DNA of 64,000 nucleotides from Gelatoporia subvermispora B. Lineage: Eukaryota; Basidiomycota; Agaricomycetes; Polyporales; Gelatoporiaceae. The translations under genes and the position numbers were made by a program. Each line of letters starts with the position of its first letter. Positions within the stretch are counted from its first letter, which is position 1. Of the stretch, positions 20,745-30,000 are shown in pieces. The notes under the pieces were generated by a model. It made no database searches and was not told the origin of the DNA. It worked only from the letters and a program-made list of their open reading frames with translations. The stretch covers positions 3,026,576-3,090,575 of the forward strand of contig KB445791.1 in NCBI GenBank assembly GCA_000320605.2, in the 5' to 3' direction.

Positions 20745-22530
20745 TTACTGTGCCCTCATGGCTTCCCTGACCTCCGCGTCTGCTACCATGCCCACAATCT
20801 TGACCTGATCCGCAACCTGTTTTAGCACGTTTCGAACGTCCTCGTTCCCTTCCATGAAGCCGAACTCTGCATATTCCAGGTCCTGCTCCCTCGCGAACTC
20901 CTTTACGAGCTTGCTGGCCTCACGCAAGTTGTGTCGAGGCAAGCGAGGGAAGAGGTGATGCGTGACCTGCAGATGGAGTCCGCCGTGGATGAACTCGATG
21001 GCAGGCGAGCAGATCACGTCCACTGTTGTCCGAAGTTGTCGTGCGGCGAACGACTCTGCTGGACCAAGGTCTGCGGTCGAACGCGAGAAATGGGACAGCA
21101 CGATCTGCAATTGTCTCAGTACATCTGTCGCTGATAAGTCCTATGCAAACGTACCTGGACGTGCACAGGGCTGGCTACGACGTGGCTAACGAGCAGGTAT
21201 AGCACGGCCTGACGCCATGAGCCTAGGTTGACGAGCAGGGTCCCAAACCAGGTCCAGAATAGGCCGAGAGATGTGACCTCTGCCCACCACCACCAGCGAC
21301 CGCCGAGGGCGCGTCTTGGTTGGAAAGTGGTCTTCGCGAGGAAGCCATACGATAGCGCGTATAAGTTGAACCTTGCCAAAGAGAGGACAACGTAGAAGAG
21401 CTTATGCTGCAACGAGATAAACAGCTTGCTGAATGCGTCAAATTCCATGACGCGCTTGTAGTATGACGACCATAATGAGTTCAAGAAGACGGGCGTGATA
21501 GCGAAGAAAGGGATGTGCTGGATGTCAGGATCACTAGGAGTCATTGCATGACTACAGCACTTCACGCGGAATGTCGGGCTAGAACTCACTGTGATGGGTG
21601 GTTCGTAACCACTGCGGACGTGTCAACAACCCGCTCATTCTCTCACTATTGAAAACTCACAATGGTGCACATTATGATTCTAAAGACAAGGCTGAGATAC
21701 GTGTACGATACATAAGACATGAGATAACTCACGTCGACCCACCACCCGATACTGAGACCGCCCAAGAAATCTGCAATGAAGATGCCCAGTAGTCGATCCA
21801 CGTGCCACTTGTGGGTGACTCCATTGTGACCGAGGTCGTGCGCAAAGAACGTGAGCTGGTGCCAGAACAGCCCGAGGCAGATGGCGCTCAGTATAAGCCA
21901 TCCTCTAGAGTAGGCAATGGCAGATACAACTGCCAGGAGAATGTAGCGAGCAATTTCAGGCCCGTACCCTGTGATATAACGTGTTTGATACAGGCCTGCA
22001 TCAACTATGCGTTTGTGTAACGTCTTGTACGCGGCGGAATGTTGCGCTTGTACCTTAGGGCATAGCGGCGTGGTGGGAGGCTCGAGGATGGATGGCGAAG
22101 GTGCAGATGGAGCGGCAGCCTCTCTCTTCACGAGGAGAATTTGAGATGTGGAAGTGTCAGAGTGAGGCTCAACGATATGTAATGGATCAGCTTCGTGGTA
22201 CCACTCTGGCTTGCCGTCTTTCCCCAGTCTCCGGACCCAACCGTTGGCAATAGGAGGCAGTAGAGGCTTCCACCCTTCCTCCCCAACGTCGACTGACGCG
22301 ACAACAAAGCCTTTCATCCTCCGAAGGGTCTCTTCCGAGTGGAAAGCGTCTACTTCATCGGTAGCGTCGCGTCCAACAAAGTGCAGGATGGCCAGAGAAC
22401 CGCCAGGATGCGCCGCGAGCCATGAAGGGGGTATACGGAGGACCTTGTCGCGCAGGATGACGAGCGTCTCGCCGCCGAGAATGCGTTCAGCGACTTGTTC
22501 GCGGGTCCATAGTGGTGCAGTAAGCCCCAT
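20745..22530 (-). CDS. Cytochrome b5-fused front-end desaturase, probably delta-8 sphingolipid desaturase
   Basis: ER membrane desaturase predicted to act on the long-chain base of glucosylceramide. Five exons: 22530-21733, 21679-21661, 21611-21590, 21533-21155, 21104-20745, 525 aa. The N-terminal cytochrome b5 domain has the haem motif HPGG near residue 36. The three histidine boxes are HDLGH, NHNVHH and, in the last, Q-V-T-H-H with the Gln typical of front-end desaturases. The second box is coded by a 19-nt exon followed by a 22-nt exon; together they give NHNVHHLVTNHPSHDPDIQH across three introns. A delta-6/delta-5 fatty-acid desaturase is the alternative, but the fungal b5 fusion with this spacing fits sphingolipid delta-8. 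Confidence 0.85.
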
Positions 22531-23091
22531 CTGCTTGTCTTGGAAGCAGGAGAGGTGAGTGGGTGTGCAAAGAGCAGACGCAGACAGCAAATCTATGCAA
22601 TTATGGGCGCCTCTCGACTAGAGTCTGCGGAGGCAAACACGCGCAAGCACTCGAGTTCACATTTCGTTCAGCTCGAAGTTGAATAAAACTTGTCATCGAA
22701 CGAGTACAGCACAGTCCGCGCGCTGGTTTCGCGAAGGATACACACACCGCTTCAGTCTTGACGACCCTTCTACAACTCCGTTCCTTAGATACAGTCTAAC
22801 CAAGCGAGATGCCGGCTATGATCTCCCGGAAGAATACCTCTACATCCCCGCATGCACAAAAACCAGAGCTGGACTCGGGGCGCACAGCTGTTTCGCGTTT
22901 GGCTCAGGGGCGGAAGAAACCATCATCGACTCTCCTTAGTGCTCGTTCTGAGAAGTATCCGGCCAATAATGGGTGAGGTCTTATGATCCAACGTTGGTCA
23001 CGAACTTATCGAGCTGTCGCTGTGCAGCACGGAGACAAGGGCTCTCAGACCTGCGGAGAACGCCCAAATTGTACATCGTCACGCTCCAGTA
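22531..23091. other. Divergent intergenic region desaturase / orphan ORF
   Basis: 561 bp. An open stretch on the plus strand at 22679-22939 has no recognisable features and no supported join to the 23092 gene. It may be leader or an unrecognised first exon. Confidence 0.4.
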
Positions 23092-24522
23092 ATGCCTCTT
23101 CAAGATGCACGAGATGTACGCAAAATAGCGAAACACATGAAAGAACAGCCGCACACGCGAACGTCATCTATTGCTAGGATGTCCCATCAGCCACCACCTA
23201 AGCAGTGTGAGGTACAACAGCCATCACATATGACCCCTCAAGAGGAGAGTCATTGCAATCGGGTATCTATCTCTAGATCTAGCGCAGCCGCAACCCGTGG
23301 ATCTTCAAAGCTCACAACGCTATCGCCATACAGCGTACGCACGGATCCCAAATTTCGGAAAGCGCAAAAATCTATTCGGCTCCCTACATTAGTTGCCGAT
23401 GATATAACGCCAACTCCCGCCCGCCGGAGGACTAGTGATAGAGCTACTGCTGTTCAAGCACTTTGCAAACTCTCAAGTGATGTCTCGAGCGAGATGGCCG
23501 CAACTTCCGTGCCTGCTGCCAGGATGGCTGTACCTCGACCTGGACGGGATCGAGTCGGCACCGAGGACGATCCTGCTGATCCCGACTTCCGCGAGAAGAT
23601 GGTCGCCACGCAAACCCTCCGCCGCTCGATGCTGGTGCCGGAACTTCAGTCGAACGCCGCACTGGGCATCACGGACGAAAGGCTCCCCGCCAGCCAAAAT
23701 CTATCCGGCACGTGCAGTAGCTCGTTCCTTGGTGCAGACCTTATCTGTTATGCCAGAACGAAGCCAATCTCGGATCTAGTATCTCATGAAGATCTTCTCC
23801 AAGCTCTTTCGGCGGCAGAGAAGCTCTCTATGTTGTCTTTCATTCCAGCTGAAAACCCTCGGTACCTGCTCAGGGCTGCTCTTACCTTCCTCAGGCTGAG
23901 GGCGTTTATCGTTATCCCTACTAGTGCCGTTCGCTCTGAAGTCGTCATACGTTCTTATGGCGCAGTACTCGTGGCGTTACTCGACGACCTCAAGGGCAGG
24001 ATCTCTCCTTCGTTCGAGGTCTTTGCTTCTGGAATTCGCCGTCCCGCGGAATTGCCTCCTCTTGTGATCAATGACGTCTATAATGGTGAAAGCACTGGCC
24101 AAAGCTTGTGGAACACCCGGCAGACAAGCTTGCTCCTCCTTCCAAGCTTTTCTGTGGCTCCGCAGCATGTACGAATCTCACCGCTCAACGTTCTAGGTTC
24201 TGTGTGGCGCCAGCGTCTCGCAATCGCAGGCACAGGTTCATCGCCACCAGCATTTTCTACCAAACTACCGTCTGTATGGTCGCCTGTGCTAGGTTGGTCG
24301 ACTGCTCTACATCAGCATCATGCGCCGCTTCCCAGTTCCTGCACTATTCTTGGCCGGACGGAGGAGTTTGACACGCGCGAACAGTGGCAACAAATCCGTG
24401 ACAGGCGGCCTATCGTGTCGTTGGTGACGACGGCACTTGTCAAGCTCGACGAACTTGGATACGTCAGTCTATGGAGGATGGTTTGGAGACTGCTGACGGG
24501 TCAGCCGTGGGCGTTGGTCTGA
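23092..24522 (+). CDS. Hypothetical protein, single-exon
   Basis: Uninterrupted 476-codon ORF, unusual in a window where nearly every gene is split. I do not recognise a family. The first 190 residues are basic and Ser/Pro/Gln-rich (disordered). From about 210 the protein looks folded: DLVSHEDLLQALSAAEKLSM, then alternating hydrophobic stretches (RAALTFLRLRAFIVIPTSAV, YGAVLVALLDDLKGRI). The end is tryptophan-rich (GYVSLWRMVWRLLTGQPWAL). No signal peptide or clear membrane helix. Translation may instead start at the ATG at 23179. The ORF length and amino-acid texture argue for a real gene. Confidence 0.6.
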   Translation: MPLQDARDVRKIAKHMKEQPHTRTSSIARMSHQPPPKQCEVQQPSHMTPQEESHCNRVSISRSSAAATRGSSKLTTLSPYSVRTDPKFRKAQKSIRLPTLVADDITPTPARRRTSDRATAVQALCKLSSDVSSEMAATSVPAARMAVPRPGRDRVGTEDDPADPDFREKMVATQTLRRSMLVPELQSNAALGITDERLPASQNLSGTCSSSFLGADLICYARTKPISDLVSHEDLLQALSAAEKLSMLSFIPAENPRYLLRAALTFLRLRAFIVIPTSAVRSEVVIRSYGAVLVALLDDLKGRISPSFEVFASGIRRPAELPPLVINDVYNGESTGQSLWNTRQTSLLLLPSFSVAPQHVRISPLNVLGSVWRQRLAIAGTGSSPPAFSTKLPSVWSPVLGWSTALHQHHAPLPSSCTILGRTEEFDTREQWQQIRDRRPIVSLVTTALVKLDELGYVSLWRMVWRLLTGQPWALV

Positions 24523-24942
24523 GCCTGTCCTACTGGCGTGTCTGTTCCGCGAGTGCGGCAGTGTCATTTCTGTAGTTGTTCACAAATATGTCGTAGTGAT
24601 ACAAGTGAAGATGATGACATGGACTGTAATGGGTCGCTGAGCACGAAAGGTTTGCCGTTCGAGATTGCCGAGACTGCCGCGAAGATCACAGCCCCCGTCT
24701 CGGTCACGCGCTTGGAGGGGGACATGCAGCGCCCGCAAGCGAGAGAGGGTTGCCAGTCGCGCTTCTGGCGCACCATATGTTTTGACATCCTCCCAAACAA
24801 CTCGCTACTGCGTTTCGCTCTGGCTCTCTTCCCCGGGTGTCTCTCTATCTCGCTTGCACCGCCTCGCGACATCGAGCCCCCACTCATTACCCCGGAATCC
24901 TGGTCTCTGACGGTCCTATTCATTTTCGTTTCTCGCTAAGTT
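24523..24942. other. Intergenic region upstream of the membrane glycoprotein gene
   Basis: 420 bp. Open frames on both strands overlap here without family features. Pyrimidine-rich near the downstream start. Nothing else recognised. Confidence 0.4.
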
Positions 24943-26876
24943 ATGCAGCTTCGCCTGGGGCTCCTGCCGTCCGTCCTTTTGCTTTACCTATGCTCTTCGG
25001 TCAATGCTGCCAACTTCACGTTCTCTTACGGCGCACCTACCCAGTGTGATCCATTCCCGGTCTCCTGGTCAGGTAAATCCATCGATAGCTGCTACGTCGA
25101 ACGATCACTGAATCATAGTCGATCTCGGAAGGTGGAAACCCACCATTTGAGCTCACCCTGATCCCCGTAAGCAATATTCATGCAGCTTGTATAGCTGGAC
25201 AGTTCTCACCACTCTGCGTAGATATTCGGAAACCCCTCCACTTTCCAGATCCCCTCGAGCAGTTATAGCAATGGGCAAGGCTCGTATTCGGTGCAGTTGC
25301 CGTTCGCAGTCAACAAAACAATGCTGGTGACCATGTCTGACGCATCCGGCTTTGCGTCTGGGGGGACAACTAATGTCTTGACGGTGGGCCCGTCGGTCAG
25401 CAACTCAAACTGCAATACTACTATTCCAAGTGCGGTGTCTATTCCGGCTTACCATCCTAGTATCTGCCCTAACGTGATACAGATGTCGACTTCTTCTTTG
25501 ACACAAACAGTGCTTTAGCCCAATGTCGGTGAGTTGACAAAGCGTTGTACCATATCTGCTACGTGTCCTTATCGTCCCCCAGGATCTATACGTTCAGTGG
25601 CTATGGCGGCGCCGTACAGCCCATTACCATAGTGGTGCGTCATTTCCTGAAAGTTCCGAGAGGACGAGGCTTATGTCGTCTAGGGTCTCATTCCCGCGGG
25701 AGATTCCTTCGTACTGGATGCTCCGACTGGGCCCACTTCCTTTGATTGGACCGCCGATATAGCGTCTGGGACATCCGTCGTCTTCATTATGACCGATTCC
25801 AAAGGTCGTTCGGGTGGGAGCTCGCAAGTCAATATGGTGGGCCTCTCAGATGAAACCGATTGTCTCACCGCGAACGTCCCGTCCTCGGTTGCCAATCCTC
25901 CCTCAGCTTCCACCTCCCATACATCGGGCACAGCATCAACTTCAAGCTCAACTGCGCCCGCGTCTGCATCTTCCGGGGCTAGCTCTAGTAGTTCATCAGG
26001 AACGTCAGGGGCCACGATCGCCGGGGCTGTGATCGGCAGTCTTCTGGGTATCGCTGTGGTTGCATCCCTCGTGATCTTCCTCATGCGCAAACGACGCAGC
26101 CGTCCTGGCCAATATTATGACGACGAAGGTGTCTATGCCTATCGCCCCACCCCGACCACGAACCCTGTTGACCTCATCCATGATTCCGCAGGTTCAGGCG
26201 CCGCACCTGCTCCGGTCGTTCACCCATATCCCTTCTCGCAGCCCGGTATGCAAGAGAGTGCAATTGACCCCGCGACCGCGTACCCCGTATCTTCATCTGC
26301 GGACCTTTTGCGATCGGAGGCGGGAAGTCAGTACGGACCGAGCTCACCCATGTATCCGCCATCCTCGCGCTACGACGATCCCACGATGTCGGGACAGGGC
26401 TCACACATGCAGGGTGGATCAGTGATGTCGGGTACCGCACGCGGCATTGCCGTGGACGATGCCGCCCCGACAACATGGCGGAGTCAGAGTATGAGCTCTG
26501 GTGCGCGGAACAAAGCTGCGATGGCAGGTATCTCTACGTACCAGCCTCCAGCTCGCTTTATCCTCCATACCGACGCCGAGGACGTTGTTCCCCTTCCCGA
26601 AGAGGATATCATTGAGCTTCCTCCGCAGTACTCGGAGCGACGCACGCCAGCCGCGATCCCTCATGCGCTAGAGGATTATAGCAGCCAACCTCCACCATTG
26701 TCCCCTCCTCCTGGTGAGTCTTGGTCTACCCTTTGTGACTTGTCTGTGCTCATCCCCCGTCTGAAGTTGCAGGGCCGTCGTCCGGAATTCTGGATGATCA
26801 CGATGCATATTCTGGCTTGCAACAACCCATCCAGCCACACTCACCCACATTCCCTCCTCCAGACCGACTTTCATAG
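24943..26876 (+). CDS. Single-pass membrane glycoprotein with signal peptide and Ser/Thr-rich stalk
   Basis: Surface-type membrane protein of a kind common in mushroom genomes; role unknown. The signal peptide LGLLPSVLLLYLCSSVNA is followed by two related beta-rich ectodomain repeats. The first runs from FTFSYGAPTQC to NCNTT; the second from FFFDTNSALAQC to TDCLTA, with VTMSDASGFASGGT in one matching FIMTDSKGRSGGS in the other. A mucin-like Ser/Thr stalk, a membrane helix (AGAVIGSLLGIAVVASLVIF), a basic stop (MRKRRSR) and a long Pro/Tyr-rich cytosolic tail follow. About seven exons; the first intron is 25073-25131 and the last 26714-26772, which gives the ending PPPDRLS. Reading through the last donor would give a longer tail lacking family resemblance. 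Confidence 0.82.
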
Positions 26877-27608
26877 CCGAATCAATGTTGCTTATCTGAC
26901 CATTTCCGGCCTTTCACATTCTTGATGTGCAGAGCAACGAACTGGTGTTATTCCCTTGCTATCTATATGTTTTACTTTCGATTGCAGACGGTCTATTGCA
27001 TTATACCTCGCGATGTCAGCTATCTATCGTCTGACCGTCTCGCTTCTTGCGTCCCGTTTGCGGCGGCTGGCCCTCGCCTTCGATTTCGCAAACATCACCT
27101 TCACGGTCGCTGAGCTTGCCACATCAGACACTTTTCTGCTTATGGTATATTCATGGACCTTTCTTCTGATCTTCCATGTCCGGTTCTCGTACAGCTCTCG
27201 ACCAGTTCCTAGAACATTCATTTTCCCGAATCCTGCCTGTGTAGAGTCATCTTACCCCACCGACATGCCCCGGCCTGTAAACATTTAATGTATCTAACCA
27301 AATCTCATCCACTTACCAAATTCTCCTGCGGGGACAAACGAAAGGGGAGCTAAGACTCTATTGGTAGGTGATAGATTCAAAAGCGCATAATTATATGTCC
27401 TCAGGATACAGATGGTACGATCCACTAGTGGAAGACATGGAAGCCCGCGGATATTGAAGGCAGTTACGGATATAAAATACACGAGGCACAAACGATCTTG
27501 CACGTACCCCAGAACAACGACAGCAGAGATAGCAACTTCGACGGCCCTCGACCTCGGAGTACCTTGGGGAGTTCCTGAGATAGGGATGTCTGCTACGTCA
27601 CCTATAGT
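26877..27608. other. Gene-poor intergenic stretch
   Basis: 732 bp between two genes that converge (3' flanks). It is more AT-rich than the surroundings. No ORF with family features on either strand. Confidence 0.5.
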
Positions 27609-28588
27609 CTATGTAGAACCCGCGGAGACAGGCTCCGAGGTGGCCTCAAGGGCTGTGCGTGCAAATGCAGTCACAAGCGCGTCTTGATCCCGGCGACGTT
27701 TGTGACGACGCTTGCGGTCGTCCTTGATGATGCGGGCAATGCGCCGTCGATACACAGCATGAATGCGAGGGTCCGCAACGGGATGTTTCGTAGTACAACA
27801 TGCGAGCTCAATGCTTGCGAGAAGACGAAGGGTGTCGGAGTTGTTCAATGCCTGACAGGAAAAGGGGTTTCGGTATATGCGATAGTCAATATGAACGGGG
27901 TGGCTCACATTCAAGGACCAGGAGACTACGCGGTTCCCGTCGACACAGCCAATGACGATAAAATTGCCGCGTCTCTCAGCTTGGAGAGGAATGCCCTGGC
28001 ACGAACATTGTCAATGGACTTGTCACACTACCATGTACATGACGACTTGCCTCGCCGAATACAGTCATGATCTTATGTGTAGATGCAGACTTCACAACTG
28101 CAGATTAGGGCCATATGTGAACAACCGAGGTCGCAATAGAAATGAATGGGGAATGCCCACTTATGCGCGTTGATTGGCCAATTTGCTCTTGTGAGACAAT
28201 GCCACGACCCAAATAAGCCCATGAGTCTTTCTCTGGCCTCCGAATGTGAACCTTCACAACAATATCTCGAGCCCGTTCTGGCTGGGAAGCAGGCTGAACC
28301 TGCTGCTGGGTTGGTGGATGTTGCTCCCAGACCCGGGAAAGAGTGCTGTTCATGACTGAGCACGCCAAGTCAGCTGCGCTACACGCTGCAACATGACGCA
28401 AGACAGAATTTTACCTTCTACAGGGTTCGCGGCCTCGTTCTGCACCCAACTGGGTGTATCTTGTTGTACTTGCGGCGTGTTGCCGACTAGCTCCATATCC
28501 ATGTCCATGTCTTGTTCTCCGGTCTGTAGTATGTTCCTGATTGGCATGCATTTCAAAGGAATACTCCTCGTAGACATACCATAGACAT
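27609..28588 (-). CDS. Conserved small basic protein, function unknown
   Basis: Six exons, all in phase: 28588-28580, 28523-28415, 28355-28161, 28097-28051, 27995-27909, 27851-27609, 229 aa. The first exon is 9 nt (MSM). The intron 28050-27996 begins GC, not GT (GAG|GCAAGT ... GCCAG), and only this join restores the frame. The N-terminus is acidic and Gln-rich. The middle has DIVVKVHIRRPEKDSWAYLG, then AERRGNFIVIGCVDGN and SWSLNALNNSDTLRLLASIE. The C-terminus is a very basic helix (RRRIARIIKDDRKRRHKRRR). This reads like a globular domain with a nucleic-acid-binding or nuclear-localising tail. The exon-by-exon conservation of sense suggests a real gene, but I cannot name the family. Confidence 0.7.
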
Positions 28589-29262
28589 CGTTAGCGTCAG
28601 TAACTGGAAGGCTGGCTGTCGGAGACTACAGTAGGTTGTTCGCGAAGAATAATGTGCGAGGTGGACGGGGTAAGCAAGAGCGGGTCAACTGCTGTGGTTG
28701 TAAGCCACTCTTCACGTGCCCCGCCTGTACATGTATGGTGTCAGTGCCATGCTTCAGCTTGGCTTTCTGGCCCGGTGCCGGCCTCGAGGCTGCCCTCAGA
28801 GGCACGGCCTTTCCTCAATGTGTATCTCTGAATGCGAGACTCACAGCAACTCAGATACCGGTAGTAGTGAGCGATACAATGAGCATCTAGAGGGCATTAG
28901 ACACATGACGCAACAACCCGTTACCGAGAGCCGCCGTCCAGGAATACGCGACAGGTACAACACACCGCGACCACAACTTTAACAAGCGTGCTATACTAGC
29001 GATCTCAAGCTTCATACTAAATTACGATGCATCGCAACCAATGTTGCTGCACCAGCGGAGTTCCGAGCTTCTGTGGCTTGGGAAGTCCGGGCGCCATCAT
29101 GCGGCTGCTGCGATATCGCGTAGCAGCTGGTCTCGCCTGGCCACAGTTCCTTCGAACAATGTGGCCATCAGTGGCACAGGGATTGAAGCCACAAAAAAAA
29201 TGTATAAATACACAGGCAGAACAGTGGAGTGGAACAAGCAAGTAACTTACCACATCTGCAAC
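28589..29262. other. Divergent intergenic region with a TATA-like box at its right end
   Basis: 674 bp between divergent genes. An ATG at 29041 is in frame with the SQ-rich gene, but the TATAAATA at 29203-29210 lies between it and 29263, which favours the later start. No other gene seen. Confidence 0.5.
29203..29210 (+). promoter_or_regulatory. TATA box candidate for the SQ-rich gene
   Basis: TATAAATA preceded by an A8 run, ending 53 bp before the ATG at 29263. This spacing allows a short leader. Confidence 0.5.
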
Positions 29263-29907
29263 ATGAGCAACGCGGACAATACTCCCCCGAACTCTCAGAC
29301 CGGCTCGCAATACTCCCAGAGCATCTGCCACAGCGTGCATGACGGAGAAGCACTTTCGAACGTCTTCCCGGATGACGACAAGGCTATCGCTTCCCAAGAG
29401 AGAAAGGTGGGTAGCGGGGTCTGTCCAGCCGAGCAACGGACTCACCATTGAGTACAGAGGGACGAGGAGGACGGCGAGTTTGTCCCCTCTGCGTCACAAG
29501 AGTCCAACAGCACAGGACACAGCTCGAGCCAGTCGTCTCAGGAAGCATGCGGCTTCGAGCAAGACGCTGATGACTCTCAAGCTTCGCAGAATTCCACGGA
29601 CTCGGATCTCAGTTCCCAATCCACTGTCCAATTCGTTGACCCGTCACTCAGGCTCGCAGATTTCACGAAGAGCGGGCTCGACCTCCAACGACTCCGTAGG
29701 ATCTGGGACTACCAACAGGGCATGGACAATGTTGCAGCCAATACCGAACAAGGCTTGTTGGCCGTCAGGATGCTCTTCAATTTGTCGCCTGCATGTGCAC
29801 GAAGCGCCTGGGTCTTCTGCCGAGAGGCATGTCCTGGGATGATGGGAGACGGCGAGCTCACCAAGGCGATCGGAAATCATTGGGCTTGCGAAAGAGAACT
29901 GCAGTAG
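29263..29907 (+). CDS. Small SQ-cluster protein, function unknown
   Basis: Two exons, 29263-29406 and 29458-29907 (51-nt intron), 197 aa. The first 105 residues are disordered, acidic and contain ten Ser-Gln pairs (for example NSQTGSQYSQS, SSSQSSQEA, DSQASQNS). This is far above the usual threshold for an SQ/TQ cluster domain, the substrate signature of ATM/ATR-type kinases. Residues 110-197 look helical and folded (FTKSGLDLQRLRRIWDYQQ, LLAVRMLFNLSPACARSAWV). No known domain recognised. Its stop lies 93 bp from the convergent TAF5 stop. Confidence 0.65.
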
Positions 29908-30000
29908 ATTGTTACCGCTCGTGATGTGATATCTGTAAAGAACCAATGCACAGCCTACACCGAAAGCACAATAAATTAAGGACAGCAAGAACAACAATGG

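Noticed and set aside
28481..28530. Short ATGTCC-like tandem repeat
   Set aside because: Only two to three imperfect units inside the coding exon (DMDMDMEL); not a meaningful repeat array.
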